Shown here: piece by piece, positions 34,637 to 43,318 of the stretch | How positions within the stretch are numbered: position 1 is the first letter of the stretch | Layout: every line of letters begins with the position of its first letter | Assembly (NCBI GenBank): GCA_036841525.1 | Contig: DAITVZ010000002.1 | Location: 1-64,000 of the forward strand | Length of the DNA stretch: 64,000 nt | Direction: 5' to 3' | From: JAAYEA01 sp012689325 | GTDB taxonomy: Bacteria; Chloroflexota; Anaerolineae; JAAYEA01 | Position numbers and translations under genes: made by a program | Notes under the pieces: generated by a model | The model's input: the letters and a program-made list of their open reading frames with translations, nothing else | Databases searched by the model: none | What the model was told of the DNA's origin: nothing

Positions 34637-35926
34637 TCATCCTTCCCCTGCAATCGTCGGCGCGCCAGCTTGGCGGCTCGTGTCGACGCTTGCGGCATCC
34701 TTGAGCGCCATATAGGCATATAGGGTGGTCCACTTGTTCGGCTCTCCCACCTTCCCCGACTTGACCCAGACAGCCGAATGCTGCTCCTCCAGCGGATAGC
34801 GACCCTCTGCGTCCCGCTTGCTGGCCAGGCGCTCCCAGGCGTCCGCCAAGGCAGGGTGCTTGCCGTATCCCATGCGGCTAAGTGCATGCAGCGGCTCCAG
34901 CAAGTTGCCCCAGAAGAGAAAAGGGAACTGCAACCGCACCAACTCGTCTCGAATCAACTGGTCAGGTGGGCTCATGCGGTACAGAACTCGGCGCCTCAGA
35001 AAGTACTCCACGACCTGCTGGCATCGCCGCGTACCCCACAACTCGGGCAGAGCGGCGAAACAGCTCAGCGCCTTGGTTGACCCTCGGATGCAGCTCTTGG
35101 TGCGAGGGCTGAACGAGTCACGGTCGCAGAGATACCCCCCGTCCCAGCGCGTGTCGCTCAGCAGAACCTGAACGCGCTCCTCGATCCGGGGGTCGTCTCG
35201 GTAGCCGAGCATCACAAAGCTGCGCAGGTTATAGGCGTAGAGACAGGACTGGTGATTGCGATAGTCGGGCGGATGTTCCCAGCGAGGACGGTCCTGGGCC
35301 ACGGGCGGCAGCGTCAGGTAACGGTCCACCGCGCGCGCAATGCGCTCGTCGCTCCGATCCATGCCCAGCTCCGCCAGATAGCCAAGCGTCAAGTGCGTCG
35401 AATTGGGCCAGCGATAGTCTACGCCCGCGCCCTTGCCCTGGTAGAGCCAGTACCCATCGGGGTGCATCTTGGCGAACAACTTGCGCACCGGTTCGCTCGC
35501 AGGGATCTGCGCCTTGGCGGCCAATACCTCGGGATCGTTTTGCAGCCGATCGAGCAGCTCGCGCAACGCTCGGTAGCGCACGGAAGGCTCGCTCTCCTCC
35601 AGCAACCAGGCCAGGACCGTATCCGGGATCATCACATCCAGCCTCCTCGCCTGGCCGCCGTGCAATTGCCTCAGGCGCTCCAGCGCCCGCCCATAGCTGG
35701 CGTTCTGCTCGCTCCATCCCACCAGCCTGACACAGGGGAACTCGGCGCACTCGTGGCAGTGGCCTAACCCCCTTTGGTCCACGCAGCATTGCAGGATCCA
35801 GCAGTCTGCGGACCAGTGCTTTGCCCGGTCGCCATGGCAGCCCTGGCACACCATGTTGCGCGCCACGGCCTCGGCTACCCCCTCGCCCTCTTTCAACCAA
35901 CCCATCTGTTGGAACGACGCAATCAC
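34637..35926 (-). CDS. DUF3795-toroid fusion protein
   Basis: A 429-residue protein. The N-terminus (about 25-75) is a cysteine-rich DUF3795-like module: CQGCHGD, DCWILQCC, GHCHECAEFPC, probably binding metal. The rest (about 110-410) is an alpha/alpha-toroid of the terpene-cyclase/prenyltransferase type, with YWLYQGKGAGVDYRWPNSTHLTLGYLAELG and SKRDAEGRYPLEEQHS...GEPNKWTTLYAYMAL. The toroid part is homologous to the separate protein at 37914 (KRDEQGRW...GQPSKWVTWRAL). Start GTG 35926 has GGGAGG eight bases upstream. It lies between a BtrH/C39-like gene and a sugar isomerase. Such toroids can act on carbohydrates or terpenoids; the activity here is unknown. Confidence 0.8.
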   Translation of the reverse strand: MIASFQQMGWLKEGEGVAEAVARNMVCQGCHGDRAKHWSADCWILQCCVDQRGLGHCHECAEFPCVRLVGWSEQNASYGRALERLRQLHGGQARRLDVMIPDTVLAWLLEESEPSVRYRALRELLDRLQNDPEVLAAKAQIPASEPVRKLFAKMHPDGYWLYQGKGAGVDYRWPNSTHLTLGYLAELGMDRSDERIARAVDRYLTLPPVAQDRPRWEHPPDYRNHQSCLYAYNLRSFVMLGYRDDPRIEERVQVLLSDTRWDGGYLCDRDSFSPRTKSCIRGSTKALSCFAALPELWGTRRCQQVVEYFLRRRVLYRMSPPDQLIRDELVRLQFPFLFWGNLLEPLHALSRMGYGKHPALADAWERLASKRDAEGRYPLEEQHSAVWVKSGKVGEPNKWTTLYAYMALKDAASVDTSRQAGAPTIAGEG

Positions 35927-35958
35927 TGTGACGCCCTCCCGGCATGCAAGCAGCCCGA

Positions 35959-37128
35959 CTACCTATAGAAGCTCAACGCTCTCTCGATGTGCTCAGCCGC
36001 CTCGGCGTCCTTGTCTCGCGCCCGCACGATCAGCGCCGCGATCTTGCGCCGGACCTCCGGCCTGGCCAGGTTACGTACCCGGTCCTCGCTCCGCCCGATC
36101 CCGCCCACGGCATCCCAGATCTGCCACATCAGGTCGTGCTCGCCAGCATAGCACGCCGCCGCCCGCAGCAGGTCCTCCGCCATCCCATAGGGCAGGTGCT
36201 CGATCGCCTCCATCAGAAACTGCCCGCCGTACCAGCGGCCCTCGGCCACCACCCCTACCGCCGAGTCGTGGACATTGAACCGCTGCCACAGCGCCGCCAT
36301 GTCCTCGGTCGCAAACTCGCTGTCGCGCTCCAGGTGCTCTGCCCAGGCCGTGTAGGCTGCCAAGCCATTATGCCGGACGGCATGGTCGTACCGGGTCACC
36401 AGCGGCGTACGCGCCACCTGGAGGGCCCACTGCAGTGCGTCGCGGTATAGCTCCTTCAGCGGCGGACACGGCTGCTTCTCGCCAACAATGATCGGCGACT
36501 GGGTGTCCTTGAACCAGTCGCGCTTGCGGAACTCGCCGGTCGGCTCGTACTCGAGGCCGGCGTTGAAGGGAGGCATCTGCTGGAAGCAGTTCCAGCCGAT
36601 GAGCACGTCGCCGTCCTCGTCATACCCGGTGACCACGCAGCACTCGGGCGGGCCGATGACGCCAAAAGCTAACGCCGGCACGCCCCGGCGGATGCTCTCC
36701 CCGATCCGTTGTCGCCAGGCCGCCTCGTTATCCGCCCCCTCGACGGGCTGCAGGACCTCGAAGCCGTAGCCGACGCTCCGAAATGCTCGCGCAAAGGGAG
36801 CCATCGGATCGTCGGACATGTACATGATCTCCACGTTGTCCTCGTGCCAGCCAGGCCGCCACGAGAGCTGAAAGGCGCAGCCCGTCACGCCCATCAGGTA
36901 CGAGTAGGTGCAGTGTACCCGGCAGGGCTCCCGCCCCTTGGCGTGCTTGCAGCCCCAGTCGGGCTCGCCCAGGTACTCGAGAACCGCCCGCATGCTTGAC
37001 GGGAAACAGACGTCCTCAGGGCACCGCGCCTTGTCCCGCTGTTGGGTCTGGTCATAGAAGCCCACAAAGGGCACGCCCTCCAGCACGACCCGCGAGGGTG
37101 TCAGCTTGGCCAGATTCTCCCCAGTCAT
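35959..37128 (-). CDS. BtrH/peptidase-C39-like protein
   Basis: A 389-residue protein whose N-terminal part resembles a papain-like fold of the C39/BtrH type: CPEDVCFPSSMRAVLEYLGEPDWGCKH places a Cys before a helix, as in the nucleophile helix of these families; CCVVTGYDEDGDVLIGWNCFQ (about 195-215) supplies the usual strand pattern with the conserved Gly-Tyr/Asp. A His equivalent is not obvious. The C-terminal 170 residues are helical. ATG 37128 follows AAGGGGGA. It heads a three-gene operon with the DUF3795-toroid and isomerase genes. Related proteins are acyl-transferring or regulatory peptidase-like enzymes; I cannot assign a substrate. Confidence 0.6.
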   Translation of the reverse strand: MTGENLAKLTPSRVVLEGVPFVGFYDQTQQRDKARCPEDVCFPSSMRAVLEYLGEPDWGCKHAKGREPCRVHCTYSYLMGVTGCAFQLSWRPGWHEDNVEIMYMSDDPMAPFARAFRSVGYGFEVLQPVEGADNEAAWRQRIGESIRRGVPALAFGVIGPPECCVVTGYDEDGDVLIGWNCFQQMPPFNAGLEYEPTGEFRKRDWFKDTQSPIIVGEKQPCPPLKELYRDALQWALQVARTPLVTRYDHAVRHNGLAAYTAWAEHLERDSEFATEDMAALWQRFNVHDSAVGVVAEGRWYGGQFLMEAIEHLPYGMAEDLLRAAACYAGEHDLMWQIWDAVGGIGRSEDRVRNLARPEVRRKIAALIVRARDKDAEAAEHIERALSFYR

Positions 37129-37173
37129 AGTGTCCCCCTTTCCTGTGGCGCTGGTTAACCGACCCACAGACAC

Positions 37174-37202
37174 ATCATAGCACACATGTTCGCATCTGTC
37201 AA
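37174..37202 (-). promoter_or_regulatory. Sigma70-type promoter of the BtrH-toroid-isomerase operon
   Basis: Minus-strand TTGACA, 17 bases, TATGAT, a near-consensus promoter. The spacer holds the palindrome ACATGT, a possible operator. Confidence 0.78.
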
Positions 37203-37273
37203 GGTGGCTTTTGTGGGCCGGGGAGCGGGCCGATCCCAGGCCGCTGCGCGGCTGCGAGGCAGGGGGCTCCAAC

Positions 37274-37303
37274 AAAAAAAGCCTCCGGGGTATCCCCGGA
37301 GGC
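37274..37303 (-). terminator. Intrinsic terminator of the OsmC gene
   Basis: GCCTCCGGGG pairs with CCCCGGAGGC around a TAT loop; on the minus strand seven T follow. Confidence 0.92.
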
Positions 37304-37324
37304 CAGCCAGAGCCACTGTGCGTT

Positions 37325-37744
37325 CTAGCCCTCGATGATCTCAAAGGTCTCCGTCACCTTGATCGCCCCTTCGATGGATTGCGCCACCGGGCAGTTCTTG
37401 TGCGCTAGCTCGATGGCCTGCGCCACGGCCCCAGGCCGGAGATCGCGCCCCGTGACGACATAGTGCAAGTCGATCTCTTCCACGCGGTTGGCCTCGTCCG
37501 GATTGCGGAGCGCGTCGGCCCGGATGTGCACGCCCATGACGTTCAGCCTCATCTTTTTGGCGATCATGCCGAAAACGATGCCGCCGCACGCCGCCGTCGC
37601 TGCCACCAACAACTGGTGCGCGGTGTAGCCCATCTCGGGCATGGCTGCGATCTGCAACTTGCCGTACTCCAGCTGGCACTCGTAGCCCGTCTGGTTGGCC
37701 GTCAGGTCCAGACCAAACTCGCGCGACAGTTTCATCTCTTCCAC
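37325..37744 (-). CDS. OsmC-family peroxiredoxin-like protein
   Basis: A 139-residue OsmC/Ohr-superfamily protein. The two reactive cysteines are in ATAACGG (about 53) and KNCPVAQSI (about 118), both with their family contexts. These proteins reduce organic hydroperoxides or act as thiol-dependent redox proteins in the cytoplasm. GTG 37744 has GGGGAGGG six bases upstream; ATG 37735 is three codons further and less well placed. It is a single gene ending at a strong terminator, between the divergent toroid operons. It is probably part of general oxidative defence. Confidence 0.9.
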   Translation of the reverse strand: MEEMKLSREFGLDLTANQTGYECQLEYGKLQIAAMPEMGYTAHQLLVAATAACGGIVFGMIAKKMRLNVMGVHIRADALRNPDEANRVEEIDLHYVVTGRDLRPGAVAQAIELAHKNCPVAQSIEGAIKVTETFEIIEG

Positions 37745-37861
37745 AGCGATCCCTCCCCTGGTGCGAATGTAGGTAACGACGCGATGTTACTTGGATCTGC
37801 GCTAGACTGCCATGCGCTGCGTCAAGCGGCCGCTTGGCTGGGCAGGCGCGCCTTTTGCGCG

Positions 37862-37867
37862 TATAAT
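37862..37867 (+). promoter_or_regulatory. -10 box upstream of the toroid-MttB-GH95 operon
   Basis: A perfect TATAAT 46 bases before the toroid ATG. The best -35 match at 17 bases (TGGGCA) is weak, which may mean activator dependence. Confidence 0.5.
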
Positions 37868-37913
37868 GGGGCCGTACCCGAAAATGGCGCACACGGAAGC
37901 AGGAGGATGCGAC

Positions 37914-38939
37914 ATGTCGTGGCGGGGACGCCTGCGCGGCGATCCGCTATCCTGGCTGTTGCAGATCGATCACGACCAGCCTGGGGTGCGTTACCTGACG
38001 CTCACCGAAGTCCTCGGCCGCCCTGCCGATGATGACGAGGTGATCCAGGCGCGCGCAGCAGCCATGTCCTCCGGGCCCATCCCGGCCATCCTCGGAGCCC
38101 AGCGCGCCGAGGGCTACTGGGAAAAGCCAGGCCCCGGATACGGCCCCAAGTACCGGGGCACCGTCTGGCAGGTGATCTTTCTCGCCCAACTCGGCGCCGA
38201 TGGCGCGGACCCCCGAGTTTGGACCGCCGGCAACTATGTTCTTGACCACTCTCGCACTGACCTGGGTGGCTTTAGCGCCGACGGGACGCGCGCGGGCCAG
38301 GTGCACTGCCTGCAGGGCAACCTCTGCCACGCGCTTCTCGCCCTGGGCTGGCTCGGCGATCCCCGCCTCGACGCGGCGCTGGACTGGCTGGCGCGCAGCA
38401 TCACCGGCGAGGGCATTGCCCCCAGCACGGAGACCCAGGCTTCCGCGCGCTACATGCGCAGCGGCAATAGCGCGCCCGGCTTTTGCTGTGCCGCCAATAA
38501 CCAACTCCCCTGTGCCTGGGGCGCCGTCAAGGCCATGCTGGGCTTGAGCCAGGTGCCGGAATTTCGGCGAACGCCCGCGATCAGTGCGGCTATCGCACAA
38601 GGGCTCGAGTTCCTGCTGGGACGCGACCCTGCTGCCGCCGACTATCCTTGCGGCTACAGCGACAAGCCCAGCACGAGCTGGTTCCGCTTCGGCTACCCGC
38701 TCGGCTATGTGACCGACGTCTTGCAGAACCTGGAGGCGCTCACGGCATTGGGCTGCGGCCACGACCCGCGCCTGAACAACGCACTCGAAATGGTTCTGCA
38801 GAAGCGGGACGAGCAAGGGCGCTGGCGCATGGACTATACGTACAATGGCAAGATGTGGGCCGACATCGAGAGCAAGGGGCAGCCCAGCAAATGGGTCACC
38901 TGGCGAGCGCTGCGCGTATTGGATCGCGCAACCCAATAG
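37914..38939 (+). CDS. Alpha/alpha-toroid (prenyltransferase/cyclase-like) protein
   Basis: A 341-residue all-helical repeat protein resembling the toroidal fold of terpene cyclases and prenyltransferases. It has DPLSWLLQIDHDQPGVRYLTLTEV, GYWEKPGPGYGPKYRGTVWQ and repeated CHALLALGWLGDPRLDAALDWL-type helices. The C-terminus (KRDEQGRWRMDYTYNGKMW) matches the C-terminal half of the DUF3795 fusion at 34637. It has several Cys (CHAL, CCAANNQLPCAWG) but no classical DDxD or QxxxDW motif that I can identify. ATG 37914 follows GCAGGAGG. It heads an operon with an MttB-like methyltransferase and a GH95 fucosidase. Carbohydrate-active or scaffold role inferred; no activity known. Confidence 0.75.
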   Translation: MSWRGRLRGDPLSWLLQIDHDQPGVRYLTLTEVLGRPADDDEVIQARAAAMSSGPIPAILGAQRAEGYWEKPGPGYGPKYRGTVWQVIFLAQLGADGADPRVWTAGNYVLDHSRTDLGGFSADGTRAGQVHCLQGNLCHALLALGWLGDPRLDAALDWLARSITGEGIAPSTETQASARYMRSGNSAPGFCCAANNQLPCAWGAVKAMLGLSQVPEFRRTPAISAAIAQGLEFLLGRDPAAADYPCGYSDKPSTSWFRFGYPLGYVTDVLQNLEALTALGCGHDPRLNNALEMVLQKRDEQGRWRMDYTYNGKMWADIESKGQPSKWVTWRALRVLDRATQ

Positions 38940-38968
38940 ATTTCGTCATACACGAAAAGGAGTAGCGG

Positions 38969-40441
38969 ATGTACCAGTTGGGACTCTTTACCGAGACGGG
39001 AACGACCCACCTCGCCGACGCGGCCATGGAGATCCTAGAGCGCGTCGGCGTGCTCTGTCAGAACGTCGAGCTGCTCCAAGCCCTCGCCGCCTGGGGTGCG
39101 CGCGTGGACCGAACGAGCCAGATGGCCAGGTTCCCGCGTCCTGCCGTGGAGGCTTTCGCCGCGGCCCTGCGCCGCGAGACCGGGAGCAAGCGCTCCACCA
39201 AGCTGGAGACGGTTCAACAGGACTATAGCGTGGCCGCGAGCGGCAGCGCCCAGGTAGCAACGCGCTTGCGCGCTCCGGACTTGCCCAGTCTGGGCACGCA
39301 GGTGGCTCAGTTCTACCTCGACCACCGCACGGGCGAGCGCCGTTCTGGGACGCGCGCCGATCTGCTCACACTGATCCGGTTGGGCGAGGCCCTGCACGGA
39401 CCGGACGGCGTGGGCCATAGCCTGTTGCTGCAGGACGTTCCCCCGTTGCTCGAGCCTCTGGAGGCCGCCCTCCTCCTGGCCGAGAACGCCAGCCGCCCCG
39501 CCGGCGCCTTCGCCTGGAACGTGCGGCAGGTGGATTACCTCATCGAGATGGGCGAGGTGCTGGGCATCCCGAACTGGTACACCCTTGGGGCGATCTGTTT
39601 CTCGCATCCCCTGCGCTTCGACCAGGACGTCGCCGACCGCTTTGTGCGCCGGGTGAAGGATGGGGCGCCCACAGGCATTACGGGCATGCAGGTGAGCGGC
39701 GCCACGACGCCGGTCACGGCAGCCGGCTACGTTGCGGTGAGCGCCGCCGAGTTCGTTGCCGCCTGGATCGCGGCGCGCGCCCTCAACCCCGCCGTGCCCC
39801 TGGTTGGGTCCATCTGGGGCGGCACGGTGGATATGAAGACCGGCTTTGTCAGCTATTGCAGCCCAGATGGCATGCTGCGTGCCTTCGCGCTGGCCGAATT
39901 TCTGCGCCGCTGGTGTGGCCAGCACGTTGTGGTGGGCGGCGGCGAGTATTGCGACGCCCGGATGCCAGGCCGCTACGCCGCGCTGGAGAAAGCCTATAAG
40001 GCCATGACCATCGCCGCCTTCACCGGGGCGCACCCCATGGTCGGCGAGGGCATGCTCGAGAGCGGCAAGACCATCAGCCCGGTGCAGCTCATGCTGGACC
40101 GCGAGTACTCCCTGGGGGTTCAGATGCTCGCCGGCGAGATCGAGGTCACGCCGGAGACCATCGGCATGGACGCCATCCTCGAGGTCGGCCAGGGGCTGGA
40201 TACCAGCTACCTGCAGACGTCTCACACGCTACAGCACTATCGCGACAACCTCTGGCTGCCCAGCATACTCAGCCGTACCGGGTGGAACGGCTATGAGGAA
40301 GAGGAGATCGTCTTGGCACGTGCCAGGCGCAAAGTGGAGGAGCTTATCGCTTCCTACCGCCAGCCGCAGGTCGATCCCGCCAAGCTTGCCCAGTTGCAAC
40401 GGATCGTCAGCCGGGCCCGCCAGCGGCTGCTGAGCGACTGA
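38969..40441 (+). CDS. MttB-family trimethylamine methyltransferase-like protein
   Basis: A 490-residue protein of the MttB superfamily, which demethylates quaternary or tertiary amines and passes the methyl group to a corrinoid protein. It starts LADAAMEILERVGVL and has GHSLLLQDVPPLLEP, GMQVSGATTPVTAAGYVAVSAAEFVA and MLESGKTISPVQLMLDREY. There is no in-frame amber codon, so it lacks pyrrolysine and belongs to the non-Pyl branch (MtgB-like) that acts on glycine betaine, carnitine and similar compounds. AAGGAG precedes ATG 38969. No corrinoid protein or reactivase is in the window. Co-transcribed with the toroid protein and GH95 fucosidase. Confidence 0.87.
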   Translation: MYQLGLFTETGTTHLADAAMEILERVGVLCQNVELLQALAAWGARVDRTSQMARFPRPAVEAFAAALRRETGSKRSTKLETVQQDYSVAASGSAQVATRLRAPDLPSLGTQVAQFYLDHRTGERRSGTRADLLTLIRLGEALHGPDGVGHSLLLQDVPPLLEPLEAALLLAENASRPAGAFAWNVRQVDYLIEMGEVLGIPNWYTLGAICFSHPLRFDQDVADRFVRRVKDGAPTGITGMQVSGATTPVTAAGYVAVSAAEFVAAWIAARALNPAVPLVGSIWGGTVDMKTGFVSYCSPDGMLRAFALAEFLRRWCGQHVVVGGGEYCDARMPGRYAALEKAYKAMTIAAFTGAHPMVGEGMLESGKTISPVQLMLDREYSLGVQMLAGEIEVTPETIGMDAILEVGQGLDTSYLQTSHTLQHYRDNLWLPSILSRTGWNGYEEEEIVLARARRKVEELIASYRQPQVDPAKLAQLQRIVSRARQRLLSD

Positions 40442-40463
40442 GACAGAGGAGGGTTCCGCCAGC

Positions 40464-42761
40464 ATGCAAGCCAACTCGCCCTGGAAGCTGTGGTACCGTC
40501 AGCCGGCCCGCGCGTGGGTCGAGGCCTTGCCCATCGGCAACGGCCGGCTCGGGGGCATGGTTTTCGGCCAGGTGCGCGAAGAGCGCATCCAGCTCAATGA
40601 GGACTCGGTCTGGTACGGCGGCCCCACAGACCGTCACAACCCAGACGCCCTCGCCCAGCTACCGCGCATCCGTCAGTTGCTCTTTGACGGCAAGCCCGAC
40701 GAGGCCGCCGCCCTGGCCCGCCACGCTGTCCTGGCCCTCCCGCGGTACAACCACCCCTACCAGCCCCTTGGCGACCTGTACCTCTGGTTCACCGATCAGG
40801 AGCTCCCGTACACAGACTATGTTCGGGAGCTCGACCTCGACGCGGGCATCGCCAGGGTCCGTTACCGGACGGCGCAGGGCGCGCTGGAGCGAGAGGCCTT
40901 CTCTTCCGCCGTGGATCAGCTGCTGGTCGTGCGCTTGGTCGCCGAGCGCCCGGGGGGCCTGGACTTTGCGGCGACCTTGCTTAGGCGGCCCTTCGACGGC
41001 GAGCGCGACCGGCTCGCGCCGAACACCGTGTTGATGCGCGGCGAGTGCGGCGCGGAGGGAGTCCGTTTCGCCGTGGCCCTGCGGGCCATCCCCGAGGGCG
41101 GCTCGGCCAGCGTGCTTGGCGACGCCCTGGTGATCGAGGGAGCCGACGCCGCCACCTTGCTGTTAGCAGCGAACACGACGTTTCGGGAGCCCGATCCAGC
41201 GGCCGCCTGCTTACGTCAACTGGAGCTCGCCGGTGCCAAGACTTATGACGAGTTGCGCGCTGACCACCTGGCGGATCACCGCAGCCTCTTCCGCCGCGTG
41301 GATTTGGACCTTGGTAGCGACGTCGCCCTGGCCGAGCTGCCCACCGACGAGCGCCTGCAGCGCGTCATCGCCGGCGGCGAGGATGCGCAGCTCCTGGCCC
41401 TCTACTTCCAGTACGCCCGCTACCTGCTCATGGCCAGCAGCCGCCCCGGCACCCTGCCTGCCAACCTGCAGGGCATCTGGAATGAGAGCTTTACGCCGCC
41501 CTGGGAAAGCAAGTACACCATCAATATCAACGCGCAGATGAATTACTGGCAGGCCGAGGTGGGCAACCTCGCCGAGTGCCACCAGCCGCTCTTCGACCTG
41601 CTCGAGCGCATGCGCGTCAACGGCCGGCGCACCGCGCGCGAGATGTACGGCTGCGGCGGTTTCGTGGCCCACCACAACACCGACATCTGGGCCGATACCG
41701 CGCCAGTGGGCCGTGGGCCCAGCTCGGCCATCTGGAACCTCGGCGCCGCCTGGCTCGCCCTGCACCTGTGGGAGCATTACGAGTACGGCCAGGACGCCTC
41801 GTTTCTGCGCCGGGCTTACCCCACCATGCGCGAGGCTGCCCAGTTCTTCCTCGACTATATGGTGACTGACCCGCAGGGCCGGCTGGTCAGCGGGCCCTCC
41901 ATCTCGCCAGAGAACACCTACCGCCTGCCCGATGGCACTACCGGGACGCTCTGCATGGGCCCCACCATGGACACCCAGATCATCGCCGCGCTGTTCCGGC
42001 GCTGCATCCGCGCCAGTGAGCTACTGGGCACCGACGCCGACTTGCGACAGCGCTTCGCCGACGCCGTGCGCCGCATGCCGCCGAACCGGATCGGGAAACA
42101 CGGCCAGGTGATGGAGTGGTCCGAGGACTATGACGAGGTGGAGCCGGGACATCGGCACATTTCGCACCTTTTCGCCCTCTACCCCAGCGACGAGATCAAC
42201 CTCCGCGATACGCCGGAGCTGGCCGAGGCGGCGCGGGTGACCCTGCGGCGGCGCCTATCCCATGGCGGCGGCCACAGCGGCTGGAGCCGCGCCTGGATCA
42301 TTTGCTTCTGGGCCCGCTTGGGCGAGGCTGCCGAGGCCTACGAGAACGCCCTGGCCCTGCTGCGCAAGTCCACGCTGCCCAACCTTTTCGACACCCACCC
42401 ACCGTTCCAGATCGACGGCAATTTCGGCGGCGGCGCCGGCATCGCCGAGATGCTGCTCCAATCACACGGCGCAGTCGTGCGGCTGCTGCCAGCGTTGCCC
42501 GCCGCCTGGCCCGCCGGGCACGTTCGCGGCCTGCGCGCCCGCGGCGGGCTGGAGCTAGACCTGGCCTGGGCCGAGGGGCGCGCCATCCAGGCCGCGCTGC
42601 GCCCCACCGTGACCCGCACCCAGCGCCTGCAGCCGCCCCCAGGCCAGCACATCCAGACCATCGCCTGCGACGGTCGAAATGTTCCGATGGTCGCCGAGCC
42701 CGACGGCGTCGTAACCGTCGAATTGGTCGCGGGCGAGAGCTATGCGTTAGCATTTGCCTAG
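40464..42761 (+). CDS. GH95 family alpha-L-fucosidase (or galactosidase)
   Basis: A 765-residue inverting glycoside hydrolase of family 95, which removes terminal alpha-1,2-fucose or alpha-L-galactose from glycans. The N-terminal beta-sandwich starts WYRQPARAWVEALPIGNGRLGGMVFG; the (alpha/alpha)6 barrel holds the family motifs NLQGIWN, NINAQMNYWQAE (about 353), ISPENTY (about 481) and FQIDGNFGG (about 650). Length and motif order match the family. No signal peptide is seen, so it probably acts on imported oligosaccharides. It follows the MttB-like gene by 22 bases with GAGGAGGG, the third gene of the toroid operon. Confidence 0.95.
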   Translation: MQANSPWKLWYRQPARAWVEALPIGNGRLGGMVFGQVREERIQLNEDSVWYGGPTDRHNPDALAQLPRIRQLLFDGKPDEAAALARHAVLALPRYNHPYQPLGDLYLWFTDQELPYTDYVRELDLDAGIARVRYRTAQGALEREAFSSAVDQLLVVRLVAERPGGLDFAATLLRRPFDGERDRLAPNTVLMRGECGAEGVRFAVALRAIPEGGSASVLGDALVIEGADAATLLLAANTTFREPDPAAACLRQLELAGAKTYDELRADHLADHRSLFRRVDLDLGSDVALAELPTDERLQRVIAGGEDAQLLALYFQYARYLLMASSRPGTLPANLQGIWNESFTPPWESKYTININAQMNYWQAEVGNLAECHQPLFDLLERMRVNGRRTAREMYGCGGFVAHHNTDIWADTAPVGRGPSSAIWNLGAAWLALHLWEHYEYGQDASFLRRAYPTMREAAQFFLDYMVTDPQGRLVSGPSISPENTYRLPDGTTGTLCMGPTMDTQIIAALFRRCIRASELLGTDADLRQRFADAVRRMPPNRIGKHGQVMEWSEDYDEVEPGHRHISHLFALYPSDEINLRDTPELAEAARVTLRRRLSHGGGHSGWSRAWIICFWARLGEAAEAYENALALLRKSTLPNLFDTHPPFQIDGNFGGGAGIAEMLLQSHGAVVRLLPALPAAWPAGHVRGLRARGGLELDLAWAEGRAIQAALRPTVTRTQRLQPPPGQHIQTIACDGRNVPMVAEPDGVVTVELVAGESYALAFA

Positions 42762-43010
42762 GACCTGGCTGCGAGCCGCCGCTCACCGTTTTGTGATCCG
42801 CGGCAAGATCGCCCCGGCCCTGGCGCGCCAGCTCACCTTGGTGCGCGCCGGGGCCCGAGTCCGACACCTCAGTTACGGTTGGCCCACCGTGCCTCCGCCT
42901 TTTGGTGTAGCCGACTACGCCAGCCGCGCACGTCCGCGCCCCCAAAAGTACCGCCTGAAGCGGTACGTGGTTCCCCCCGTTTGGCCGATGACGTGCGCCG
43001 CCTCTTCTGC
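42762..43010 (+). other. Gene-free stretch after the fucosidase
   Basis: About 250 bases with no credible gene. It contains a hairpin at 42948-42966 (GTACCGC-CTGAA-GCGGTAC), preceded by CCCCCAAAA. Such short GTACCGCC-type hairpins look like dispersed intergenic repeats in some genomes, but I see only one here. Confidence 0.4.
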
Positions 43011-43016
43011 TAGAAT
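43011..43016 (+). promoter_or_regulatory. -10 box upstream of the small repeat protein
   Basis: TAGAAT 42 bases before the ATG at 43058. No good -35 hexamer is visible at 16-18 bases. Confidence 0.4.
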
Positions 43017-43057
43017 AGGGCCTTAAGCATTGAGTGAGCGAAAGAGGTGAGCCGACC

Positions 43058-43252
43058 ATGTACAATCCCGATATCGCCGTGATCGAGTCCTACCGCCGCC
43101 AGGGCCAGATTCTGCAGGAGGCGGCGCGCAACCAGAGACTGAGCGAGCTTCGCAAGCACCAAGAGCCCGCCAAGCAGTCCAAGTCCGCCAGGTCGTGGGC
43201 CAACCCACTGTCGTTCCTCGGCCTGCGCGCCCATCAGGAGCCAGCCAAATAA
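43058..43252 (+). CDS. Small basic protein with HQEPAK repeats
   Basis: A 64-residue protein starting MYNPDIAVIESYRRQGQILQ. It has a charged N-terminal helix and then two copies of HQEPAK (RKHQEPAKQSK and RAHQEPAK) flanking SFLGLR. It is not membrane-spanning. AGAGGTG precedes the ATG, a -10 box lies upstream and a good terminator follows, so it is likely real. I do not recognise a family. The second repeat reaches the very C-terminus. Confidence 0.6.
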   Translation: MYNPDIAVIESYRRQGQILQEAARNQRLSELRKHQEPAKQSKSARSWANPLSFLGLRAHQEPAK

Positions 43253-43255
43253 CGA

Positions 43256-43283
43256 GACTCCCGGAGAGCAGCCTCCGGGAGTC
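43256..43283. terminator. Intrinsic terminator shared by convergent genes
   Basis: GACTCCCGGAG pairs with CTCCGGGAGTC around AGCAGC; on the plus strand TTGGCTTTT follows. It lies between the small repeat protein and the FAD oxidoreductase gene. Confidence 0.85.
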
Positions 43284-43318
43284 TTGGCTTTTCCATCCGC
43301 TTGCGCGGCTCGAGAGCG

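Noticed and set aside
36488..37128. Active peptidase site in the BtrH/C39-like protein
   Set aside because: A Cys nucleophile is plausible but the matching His is not clear, so catalysis is not claimed.
38969..40441. Pyrrolysine in the MttB-like protein
   Set aside because: No in-frame amber codon occurs in the gene; it belongs to the non-Pyl branch.
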